In this document: positions 1 to 12,100 of the stretch, in pieces
Position numbering within the stretch: position 1 is the stretch's first letter
Layout: the number at the start of each line of letters is the position of its first letter
NCBI RefSeq assembly: GCF_001949145.1
Contig: NW_019091465.1
Coordinates: 1,470,750 to 1,534,749, forward strand
DNA from: Acanthaster planci
Lineage: Eukaryota > Echinodermata > Asteroidea > Valvatida > Acanthasteridae
Direction: 5' to 3'
DNA length: 64,000 bases
Program-made: the position numbers and the translations under genes
The notes under the pieces: generated by a model
What the model was told of the DNA's origin: nothing
What the model saw: only the letters and a program-made list of their open reading frames with translations
Databases searched by the model: none

Positions 1-172
1 CTGCAGCGGTAGCTCGCCCAGATCAAGCAGCGGGGGCAGCCGCTCCCAGACGCCGTCCAGGGCCGTCTGGGCCTTGGTCAGGTCCAGGGGGCCGTTCGCC
101 GGCTCCAGGGTGGCCGTGCCAGTGTGCTGCAGCTCGTAGAGTGTGTCTAGGTGGTGTAGGAACTCGTCCCCA
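1..172 (-). CDS. Exon 59: C-terminal domain, cut by window edge
   Basis: Reads NGDEFLHHLDTLYELQHTGT and ends VWERLPPLLDLGELPLQ at base 1. It corresponds to '...++..L..+LP..FD' in the C-terminal domain. The remaining C-terminus lies left of the window. Confidence 0.92.
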
Positions 173-3100
173 CTGGAACAACCAAGGAAAAAATTGAGAA
201 CTTTACTGGACTCGCTGGCGAACTGGAGTCGCAGAGATGTCTGCCCTCGTAAGCAGTAGCTTTTGGGTTCGATTCCAACTTCAGTGGTTTTGATGACATC
301 AGGATAATCAAGTTGAGTCTCGTCAATTATACAAACACAGGGGTAGCAGGCCAAAATGTTTATCTCTGAACTTTGCATTAGGAGAAGTGCCAGTCTCATT
401 CCATACATGCGCAGTCAGGACTGAGACCTCATGTTCAATATAACCAACATTTTTTATAAAAAATGATTGCCTTTATTGCATCTTCTGCAGAATGTAGCAC
501 AGTGTCTCATGTATAGAGGTTCTTCCATGAGGTTGGGGCACAATTTGTGATGGTGTCCTTGTTACATGGGTAACTTTTACCTTTTGAGCATTTTTCTCCT
601 TAAAACTAAAGTTCCAAAAACTGGGAGAGTTGAAGCCTTCAGTTTATTTTGTAATCCTACCTTTGTGCCTTCCCCGTTCAATGTCTTCCCTCCTGAAGGT
701 TCAGTATTTGGCAGAGAACTTGGCACTCCAAAAGTACCTGACTAAAACACCGGGAAGGTACGGCATGCAAACAAACCACCATGCCAATGTGCCTTGGGTT
801 TCATTCCAAGAGGACTCACTTGATTTTGTTGACAACTTTTTGGATTCCCTCGTCAAGGCTCAGGGCTTGCACCGTGGCAACTCCCTCCGTCCACTTCTCC
901 TCAAACCAGCGGGCGTAGTCCACGGGATCCACGTTGGCTGGGGGCGTTGGCAGGGGTACGCCTCCTAGGGTCAGGCTCCCCGACTGGCTGGTGGTGGTCA
1001 GTAGGACGTGGTGGGTGAGGGCTGAGAGGTAGAGACGGTCCCAGGCGCTGGTGAGGGTGTTGCCGTACACCACCTGGTTAGCAGAAGTGGGCAAAGTTGA
1101 CAAAGCTATGATTGAGGATGAATAATGATGGAAACTCTGTCACAAGGCTCAAAAAAAAGTCAATCACAGATCAGTTAGAGGTCAATTACATTAAAGTCAA
1201 TCACAAGTTGGTTACGGGTCAATCATAAGTCAATCACAAGTCATTTACGGGTCAGTCATAAGTCAATCGCACAAGTCAGTTACAGGTCAATCATAGGCCA
1301 ATCAGAAACCAGTTCCAGGTAAAATCAGTAACAGAAGTTAACCTGATCAGACCTCTACTATTTTATACAGTACCCATGGGTTCTTTAGCAAATGGGCTCG
1401 CCTGTGTTCAGGAGTGAGTGCCCTCTACTACGTATCCGTGAAGAGTACCGGCGAGGGCAACTCAGAGCGGGAATACAACATACAAAAATAGTCCAGGTGG
1501 GGGACTGCTAGCTAAACGAAGCTTGTGATTCCAGGTGTAAAACCTGGAATCACTTTTTAAATTCAAGCATAAATGACATAAATATGAAACAAGACAAAAA
1601 GCAATTCGCTATTCAACACAAAGTACCCACTTCGGTCAAGACAGTACACAGTTCCTCCACCCCGATCTCCTTGCTTCCTTGACCTTCTACCGTTGACCCT
1701 AGGATGACCTCCACGGCGTGGTTGGGCTGGACGGTGGAGAACGCGTACCAGCGTGACAGGCCCCGGGTGCCAAACATCTGCCGGGCCGACAGTACGCCGT
1801 GGATGACGCAGGAGCCGAAGGCAGCTCCTCGAATGTACGTGGACATCTCCTGGATTTTCTTCCAGTTTTGCTGGGTGACAGCGTTCAGAGCTGACACAAT
1901 TGCTGTTCAAATACAAGTCTGGAGTTTATTTTACGTATTCCAGGATCTTTCAGAAGTATTGATTACCAATTTTTTTTTGGGGGGGGGATAAACCACTTGC
2001 TGACTTGCTCCTATGAAACTGTCCTAGGTGCAGTACTATGTCTGGCCAAAAATACAAACGTTTTAAAATGACAAGACGCCACACCCGCAGTTCATTTAAA
2101 GTTTGACCTCACAAAGCATGACCCTTGACGGTCACTTGCTTCACAGATTTATGCTACATTTCTTTTCACTTTGTCATCCCTTTCTTGAAGCTCAGAAGAC
2201 AATGCCACAGAGCGATACTAGAAAAAATAGAACCGACTGGCTGCATGGGCCATGGCTGCTTGGGGGCTCCAGCCGTTCCACTCATACTCGACCCCTGTGG
2301 ACTGAGTCAGCCTCTGTACATGTGTGTGTGTGTATACAAACTCAGAGGACTCATTCAGGCATGGGGACGAGTATAAACACCACCGGGCTCTGCATACGGA
2401 ACTCACCGCACCATACTCTGTGTCATGACTCAGGGATTGAGTTCTCATAAATGGTACCCCTCAGTAGGTACTCACAAACATAAAAAGAGCACCCATTCAA
2501 GTGAGTAACTGCACTTGAGAGTAAACGAGGCATCATTTCAACATTCCTATCGGTGGACTATAGGACAGGGCCATCTGACAGATAACAGTGACTTGTAGTG
2601 AGTGAATAATGGAGGGGGGTGTTGCTTCACTGAAACCACACAGCCTTGGGGGTAGTGCAATTTAAAGACAGTTATCGGTTAGAATTGGCCACTCGGGAAC
2701 ACTACCTGATAGCCAACCGATAATAAATGTATCAATCGGACCATTCTGTCCGACACCTACCTGATAAGAATTTTGAAACCGTGCCTAGGTGTGATTGGTG
2801 ATCAGCAATTTTATACTAAGAAATCAGCAGAGACAAATGCTGGCTTGATTAGTAATTTGCCAAATTCCAAGTGATAGGAACTTGTCCTTGAGCTTACCTA
2901 TCTTCAAGAGGTCGTCCAGCGAGGAGTCGTTGCTGGGAACCTCGGCCCCGGCCGAAGCATCCTCTGCATTCAGTACCTGCTCCGTCAGGTTGTCCCAACA
3001 GACAACGCGCAGCGACTGCAGCAGGGCGTCCGAGAGCTTGGAGCTGGGCTCGCTGGTCAGCCAGACGCAGAAGCGCGACTCTGACTCCCGGCTGATAGGG

Positions 3101-6100
3101 TTGAGCCCGAGAGGTCCTTGACATTTGAAATGAAAAAAAAAAGATGAGAACATGCAGCGAAGTACCTTCCTATCCTGGGGACAGGGATTTGGATCCTGGC
3201 AGAAGGTTACATGTTCTGACCTTGGGTATTAAAGTCACTTTGCTACCATAAATATCTCGTTTTCACTTTGTCATCATTTTTTTTTAAGCTCAGAAGACAA
3301 AGTCCCAGAGCGATACTAAAATATGGGTGCCTATGAGGGTAGATATGTCTTAAAATTCCTTTGTGCCTGATACGGCACCTCCCCCCCACCCCGAGCTGAA
3401 ATAGTATCAGGGATTTTCAGATGTTGAGAGACCAACAAGCACGGATAATGAAAAAGACAAAGTTGCCTTTGCATGGAAGTAAATGCCTGACTGTCTCAAA
3501 CACGAGGTCTATGTACTACATAACCTCCATTATCATGGAGACATAAGCTTGTCTCCATAACTTGCTCCCAATTTTCAAAACGAAAGAAGCTGTCCCCTGA
3601 AAGCAGGGCTAGTCACGATACACACACAAACATATGAAATAACCACACAGACTCAACACCAGCCGCACATATTAACTACTGGGCTCATATCTGATACAAA
3701 CCTCCCGTGTTGCCCACTCGTATCAGCTGGTGTCGTAGACCAGCCAGCAGGTTATCGGAGGCCAGATGGAGGTCTTCGATGACCAGCCATCCGTCATGGT
3801 CGGCTGCCGTGTCTATGGCAATGTTGACCCCAGATTCAGCTCCGTCGCCAAGCGTGATACAGTTAAAAGGAATGTTTTTACTCTGCAAAAATATAACAAA
3901 CTTTACTGCTGAAAAACAAGGGCATTAACGATAACAACCAATGGAGGTTGTCACTGAATACCAACATGGATCTTGACAGTTTAACAAAAAGCCACGAACA
4001 GCAAAAAAAGCACACACATGATTTAATGTTTTGAATTATTTCCTGAATCTCATTTGAGGGCCGTTAGCCACAATACACTTGATGATAAAACCTGAAAGGA
4101 GCACCTGTCCTATCATTCTACAGACAGGTTCAACAGAGGTTTCTGGGATTTAGCTGTAAAATGGGAGTTCACCAATGAAACAACCACCACAAAAGGATTG
4201 CATTGAGTCACTACTGCACCTGATATCAGCTGATTAACTCTGACAAAAAATACTTTATTGGCTCTCAGTCCCCCAAAAACTCAAACAAAATCTGACTTGA
4301 AAAGGAAAATGATGGGAGTTGAAAGACCTGCATTTCACTGACTGAAGACCTCCTACCAAAGAAACTATGCCTTCCTTTGCGTGCTTTAGTTTTGGGTCAC
4401 ATCCATGCTCTTTCAAGATATCCTGAGTTGGGGTTCTGGAAGTCCAAAACAGCCTTCAAGAGGCATAGTTTGAGATCTGTACCTGAGCAATGGTCTTCAG
4501 CACGTCCACCGGCTTGGCCTTCATCTTCATCCCGCTTCCCAGCTGGCTGTTGCCGAAGGCCGGCGTGGGGGGCAACAGGACCAGCACGCCCAGCAGCCGC
4601 TGGGCACTGCCCAGCAAGCTGCCCACCGAGCTGGCCAGGGGCTTGACCGAGGTCAAGTGGCGGCGGACGTAGTGGGCCACAGCCGCTGGGAAGCGGTCGG
4701 GCCGCAGGAGGCGCAGCAGGATGAGCTGGTGGAACTCGGTTAGGCTGCCAAGGTCAGGGGTGGAGTGGGCCGAGGTCTGGCCCTCTGCATCCACCAGCCG
4801 AGATTGGTCTGGGAGGAGGGAAAGATAGACACTGTTTACAGACATGCTATGGTGGCAGAAGTGGGATATTTGGATTAGTATACACAGAGTACATGGATCC
4901 TGTTTATGTTGGTGGGGAAGGCATCGTGTAGAGTCACAGCAGCTATCAAACTGGATTTGTCTATGAGAAAGAATTGACATCAGCTAGATTTTAACAGAGG
5001 CAGAGGTAGGACGGACATTTGGTACACAAAAGCAGATTCTGTTTTAAGTGGGCACCTACCAGCCTGGAATGGTCTGTTAAAAATAATTTACACCAAGTAA
5101 ATCTGATGGAATCAGAAGTGGTGCGCTCACTAACACAAAATAAGTCGATACCACAGCTCCACTGGAAATGCCACTCATTCAGGATTAACCCCTTCGCTAC
5201 GGAGGACTGCTACTACAGCACCGTTGTATGAGGATTAGTGCATACCACACATACAGTCTATTCACCACGCAGCTGCTGGTTCAATGGGGCCTGCTAATGG
5301 ACAAAGACCTCCATTCAGGGCATACCACAGCCCAGCAGTCGAGGTCAAAATAATTCCGCCGTGAAGGGGTTAAGAACCTCGTACATTTTTTAATTATTCA
5401 CATATTCGTGCATCTGCATCAGGTTATTAAGGGAAGGATCAGGTGCTTTGGTATTCGGACAAAAAAATGTAAAAAAATGTAACCCAACCTGGAAACAAAT
5501 ACCGTAAGAGCCACTTTGAGTTGAAGACCTTTAAGGAATCTTGCACAGAGTAAATCAACAGGAACGCAACAGTTTTCATCCATGTAATGTCTCTTTTTAG
5601 CCAAACACCGAACCCAGTCATACAGACAGAGAACTCAATTAGCTCTGTCTAATGCAAGCTCAAGCAAAATTCCTCAAGAACAACACATCTGGCAGGATCT
5701 GGTCACAAAGATACCACTGACCTTCTCCGGCAGTCGCCGGCCTATATGGCAATGGCTCCTCCTCAGGGTTGGTGGTCTTGTACCACGCCTCCCAGTCGGC
5801 AGGCTGCTGGGCAAACTGGACGCACAGTCCGTCCAGGGGACCGGGCAGGACCGACACGGCCATCAGGTCTTCCCACTGGTCGGGGGTCAGAAAGTTCGGC
5901 GGCGGAGAGTCACACTCAAAGTCGGCCAGAGACAGCTCCATGTTTCCAAGGCCCGGATTGCCTGCATTTGGAAAGTAAACAAACTATCTTGGCAAAGGTC
6001 CAAATCAATTATGATGCAATGTTTGGGGAGGGGTTTTAATTTGTAGGGAGCGAGATTGAGGGATAAAGAGAAATCCAGGAAACAACTAGAACACGGTTTG

Positions 6101-9100
6101 GAACAATGACAACAGTCCTATGTACAGATGACATTATAACAGTATTACAAAGAGCAGTGTATTGGTGAGATAGAATGAGAAACGGTGGTGTGCACACTAC
6201 CATCAAAAGCATTATGAGTACAGTTGAACCTCGTTAATACGATAGAGGTCCTTCAGACTTTGGAAATTACCTTGTTATAACAGGAACCCTTTTATTATTA
6301 AAATTAAAACAATGAAAAACAAAGGATTGGGACCTAATAATATTCTTGTTGTAAGCAGAACCCTATATTGACAGAGCTCTTCTTAACAAGCTCAACTCTA
6401 CCGTTACGAACATTTCCAAAAGGCGCAACAATCGTTTTCAATCTTCCAGGGAATTCTCTTCCGCAACTGGAATGTGGTAAGAATGCAATTTCCACTTTCG
6501 TGTGACCGAATGTATTAACTCATGCGTGTGCCACTCCACCGACTGGTGGCATATACAGTACAACAGTCTTTATCCTATCTTATCATTCGCTACACTAAAC
6601 GCATCAGTCATCAGTACATCCATGTCGGGCTGTGAAATTCCGCGTCCTTTCAGGCCTTATGATGGCAAACAAGGCTTGCACTGCATACATGTAGCTACGA
6701 TCATTTGAATCCTGCATTCGGTTTGCAAAATTCTGCAAAAATCGTATCCCTGGGATTCTGCATTTTCAAAAGTTATGCGGTCTAGTGGGATGTGATAGCA
6801 AGCCAGGTTACTGTGTAATCAGTGGGAGAAATTCATGGTACAGGGCGCCAAGATCATTGAATACAGCAATACACACAGCGACAAAATTACGCTTCATTAT
6901 ACAAAAACCAACCGTGCACCACTTCTTGCAAACTTAATAACCAGAATTATTTTAAATATAATTGTTGCAAAGCCATCCGACAAACCTTGGAGGAGCAGAG
7001 CCAGTTCCTCTTCGGAGAAGAGCTCGGTGGTTTCGTACTGGATGTTGAGGCAGAGCATGGAGGCAAACAGCAGGCGATGCTCCTCGTACAGCGACCTGAT
7101 GAGAGAGAGAAACCCAGGACACAATGGAACCGTAAATCAAGTCATCCCTACTGCATCGAAGCGGTGACTCGACCTCAGGGAATGAGTCCCAAGTAGCCAG
7201 AAACACTTTTGATTGAAAGGCCTTTGGAAACAATCTCGCACTCTATCCCTTTGATATTCAGTTTAATAACAAATGATTGCCAATTTTCTCTTAAACTCAA
7301 TCAATGATAATGACAAGATTTCCTGCCTTTGTACACTTGTGAAATAAGACATGAATCCATTTTTAATGGCTACATTCTTGGGTGCTTCTGGAGGTAACAG
7401 AAATTTTCCATCAAAGAAAAACAGGCACATGCTTTTTCACTGTGTCGCATTCCGATTAAGACCGGTCTACAACATAACCATGGACACTCACTGCCTGACG
7501 TTCTGGAAGACAGTCTGGGTCAGACAGTCCACCAGCTGCTTGACCTGATTGGCTGACAGGTTGGAATATTCCACTCCTGGCGTGGGGAGGTCCGGGAGGT
7601 CGGGCACGGCCATCTGGGCCATGATGCGCTGCTGGAGGCTGTCCTCCTGGGACGGCATGTCCCGGTTGGTGGCAGCGGCAGGATCCTCACCTAAGAGATT
7701 TCAAATTAACAATTGGGTTGGGATAAGTTCACGGAAAAAGTGGCAGAGAGTTAGGACTATGTATAAGGGGCCATATCAAAGTAGATAATGACACATGCAT
7801 TCAACCAGAACTCAGAACAGTTTTAAAAATGATTACCATAAACTCTTGAGGGAAACTCGGGCACTGACTAACACCTAAGGGAGTGTCTCAGTAGTTGGAA
7901 GGCTATAGGACGTTCTAAAAAACAGGCTTCCAAAGAAATCTTGAAGCTAAATTCCACAACTTTTCCAGGACTTTCCAGCACTATGATAAATTCAATGACT
8001 TTGAACACCACTTGCAGGAAAACGTTGTTTGGTATCATGAAATGGCAGACTGCCACAGCCGTTGTTACGGACTGACAAGGATAACCTGTACATTTATCCT
8101 CATTCTGTTACCACATCAAAAGTGGCACTTGGCCCATCAAAAATAACCCTTGAATGATCTCAAATTAATTTTACCATGCTTTATTTCCCCCTCTGTTGAC
8201 AGGACTGCATGACACCCAATTTCCCCCATTTCTCGTGACTTTCCAGGTAAACTGTTCTACCCAGGACCTTCCGTGACTGCGGCAACCCTGCAACAGGACC
8301 GCTGTTTTTTTTCTAATCGGCAGCAACCGTCAGCGCCGCGATTCGCTACGCTCACCCGTGGAGCCAGGTGCTTCGCTTCCCTCCTGGGTGATTCCGCTGT
8401 CTTGGGCATCTGAGTCGGCCTGCTGGGGTGCCACCTCGGTGAAGCGGGTACTAGCGCTGGCCCCCGTGGGCCGCACGGGGGAGACGTGGCTTCCGGCTTC
8501 CGTGGTATTGTCAATGTCCTTGGATGGCACAAATTGTACACATAAAGCATTAGACTTTGAGCTTTCATTTGAAGACGGTATGTAGAGGCCAAAATCACTT
8601 AACTGGAAGCTAGAATTAAAATCCCCAAGAATTCACAAATGGCTACTGTGCCAAACTTCCTACGAAGCTCAGTGGCATATCCAGCTGTGGGGGGGGTGGA
8701 AAAACTCGCCCCCCTGATGGATTCAAAAAGATGTTAAAAAAATATAGGTGAGTAGAAAAGAAACTTATCGGTACATTTATTTATCAAAGAAATAGGCTAC
8801 ATAATAGAAAGTAAGTTTGCGGTAGCACCATGGACGTATCTCTTTTGCGAGTATTTGCGGTTCTGAAAAGAACCGGTGGTACTCGACGTTTCGAACAGTA
8901 TGCTCTGCTCGTCATCAGGAGAATAGGCTACATGTTTTCTCCCCCATTATCAAGTTGAATGAGCCCAAAAGTGCATTTGCTTTTCAATCCCCCCCCCCGA
9001 CATCAAAAGCTGGATATGCCGCTGATGAAGCTATCGCACGGGACATGAGGCTGGTTGAAGTAAAACACACTTAGGGACTGCTTAGGTTGACACGTAACAA

Positions 9101-12100
9101 ATATCGGGCTGAACAAAGGAACTGACTCAGTGGCATGATATGAACTGGGTGCCTCCTGGACTTCACAACAGAACTCTACCAACACGGCCGTCCAGCCTCA
9201 GCTTGGTGGCATGACCAATCGTTGTCTATTCCAATGCTGTCCCCGGAGGCAGACTGCGGTGAAATTTCAAAAAATGCAACCGACGCCTTTGGGTCTGCAT
9301 TTGGTGTGTTATAGACCCGTTTGGGGCGTAAACACTCATGCACCAGCTAACGGAAACAAAACTCAGTCCTCCTCTCCCGAATGTAAACAAAGACGACACT
9401 GGATGAGACGAAAACTTTGTGCACAGTATTCTAGGGGAACAAATACAGACCCCCCCTCCCCCAAAAAGGGGGGAAGGGTAAAAAGGAAATGAACTATTGG
9501 ACTCACTTCTCCCTGGTCGTCATCCTCTTCTTCTGCCTGGTCCTCCCCGACGGCCTGGTCAAACATCCACAGGAAGAACGGCAAGGAGAACTGGTACTCC
9601 CGCTGGAGGCCGACCAGGCTGGACACAACGCTGAACAGCATGGCGCCGCGCTTGGCTACGGGCAACAGCTCCTCGCGGATGTTCTCTAGTGTATCCAGGA
9701 TGCGCTCTGCTTCCAACAGCTTGGCGTACACCTGATAGAGGCCCAAGAAATGCAAGAAGATTTCGCAATTATTGACTACTGTGACGCGGGAGGTGTGAGG
9801 TTTTACCGACGAAACGATTCGTAGCACCCAGGGCGATTTTGTTGTACAAGTCTTGGTCAGCCTCACTGATATCCGAGTAACAAATCAGGATATCTTGCTG
9901 GCCATGCAGAGCTGTGCCGACAAGTGAAGCAGTGGTTCCCGATACCTTCACTGTAATGTGTGTGGGGATCCAGTTTCAACCACTTCCTCATTGAAACACT
10001 AAATGAAGTAAAAGCTTCAAAATCTTTCAGTGTAAACACAGAGATCAATGACTTCATCTCTGATGTTGGTCTACCTTTATAGTTTTTTCACGTGGAGATC
10101 GGTGCCTCGGCTACAAGACACTCGACAGAATGCCCTCACCTGTTCTTTGTTGTCGACTATGGCAGAGACGTACTCCGTGTGGGCGGTGATGTCCCCTGAC
10201 CCCACCTCTCCCTCCAGCGTCTGCAACAACTGCTCCTCAAGCACCTGACGCAGTCAGTCGTGGTGATGACAAGTCACGCCATTCCCATGACAAAAAAGCC
10301 CACCATTGAATGTTATTAATATAGTACCAACCTCAAGAGGTCCGTCGGGCAGTGTTGTATTCGAGTCCATCAGAAGTCCCTGTAAGTCCATCGCAAGTCA
10401 TTTGCTCTTAGCCAATTCATAAGCTATTCAAATAAGCTGTGACAAAAGCATTCTTTTGTCACTGTTCGTTAACTTATGTGAAGGGACTTGCGAAAGGACT
10501 TATGATGGACTCGAATACAACACTGCCATCGGGCTGTGCCGATTACCTTGTTTTATAACAGGAACCTTAACTGCATTATCGGAAATGAAAACACTGAAGA
10601 ATTGTTTTCAATTTTAAAAAGTCAATAATGGTATTGGGACCCCAAACTTTCCTTGTTACCTTGAGCCAAGAAACAACAAAATGGAATATTTGTCTAAAAT
10701 TGAGAGTCCAAATTCTTTCATCCACAAAACGACAACTCGTTCCCCCCCGTGAAAAGTGGTAGCACCATTTCTGAAATACTACTTTCAATTCCTTAAAAAA
10801 AAATTGAAACAAAAAATGGCAACTTGCCCCACGTTGCACACGCCGGTGTTGTAGTCGAGACCACTTAAGACCTTCACAAGACCTCTAGTCTGAATTCAAG
10901 TCACAAGCGACTCAAATGAACTGCGACAAAAGCATTCCTTTGTCATTGTTCGCCCTACTTGTGACTGGTCTTGCGTCTGGTCTCACGATGGTCTTGACTA
11001 CAACACTGGCACACGCAGCTAGGGTCAATCGGTACACAGCACCGTGAGGTGTCTGTATAAACTCTTGAGGGCTGCCTACCTGCAGCGTGGCCCGGTGCTG
11101 CTGAATGGCCCTCAGCACCCGGCGTCGCTCAGCCTGCAGCTGGGGCGCCACCCGGCCAAACGCCCGCCCCAGCAGCTCCTCCCGCAGCCCCTCGGGGGAG
11201 GGGCTGTAGTTGACCAGGGTGGTGGCCGAAGCCACGGCCGGCGAGAGGGTGGGGCGGGGCAGGGAAGTGGTCATGGAGACGCGGAAGTCCTGGTGGGCCA
11301 GCAGCCGCCGCCCGCAGTACTTGATGAGGCGGGCGTCTGATTGGTTTGGAGAAGAGGGAGACGGAAAATTTGGAGTTCTAGAAGGAAGACAATCCCTCCC
11401 CCCTAAAAACTAGCTTACATAGTTCGCAAGAGTATAATTTTTTAAAATTCTTATTTTAATTACTTAATCTTTTTTATTATTTGATTGTTCAATCCATTGT
11501 AATTCAGTTTTTTTAACTGCGAAAATGGATTTTTTAATAAACCAATATGAAATGAAAATGAAATGAAATTTAAGCTTAATGATGCTTTTTATTTCGATCT
11601 CCGATATGCCCCATGGACACAAGCAATCAAAATTGACTTGCATGGTAACAAGAAAGGACAAATTTAATATTGCTATTATTTTTGGACCGGACAAAAACCA
11701 GAAAATAAAAAGGCCTAGACATTTTGGATGCAACGGATTAGTTGCTTGGGCCGCTTTTGTATATTTGTGCTTAGCAAATTTCTGTACAAATCAGAATTTG
11801 GCACTGGCCTCCTGGTGGACAGTTTAATCTCCACACTACTCGGATGTGCACTGTACCTTCGGCTGTGCTATGCTCGTTGCCGTGGTTGGCGTGGTGGATG
11901 AGCGGCATGACCATACTGTCCAGTCGCTCGTCACAGTTGACCAGCAGCAAGGGCAGGCCAGACAGGATGGCCTTCTCCACCTGGACCACGATGGACGGGT
12001 CAAACCTGGAAGGGACAGGTAAAATGAAGGAAGAGGTCAGAGTGCGCAGAGGTTCGTCTTCAGGCAATCCTCGCAGAGGCCGACAGATGTCATCTAGGGT

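Noticed and set aside
6835-7233. Overlapping frames on both strands around an AAA6 exon
   Set aside because: Only the minus-strand frame with SLYEEHRLLF fits the dynein alignment and phase; the others are shadows.
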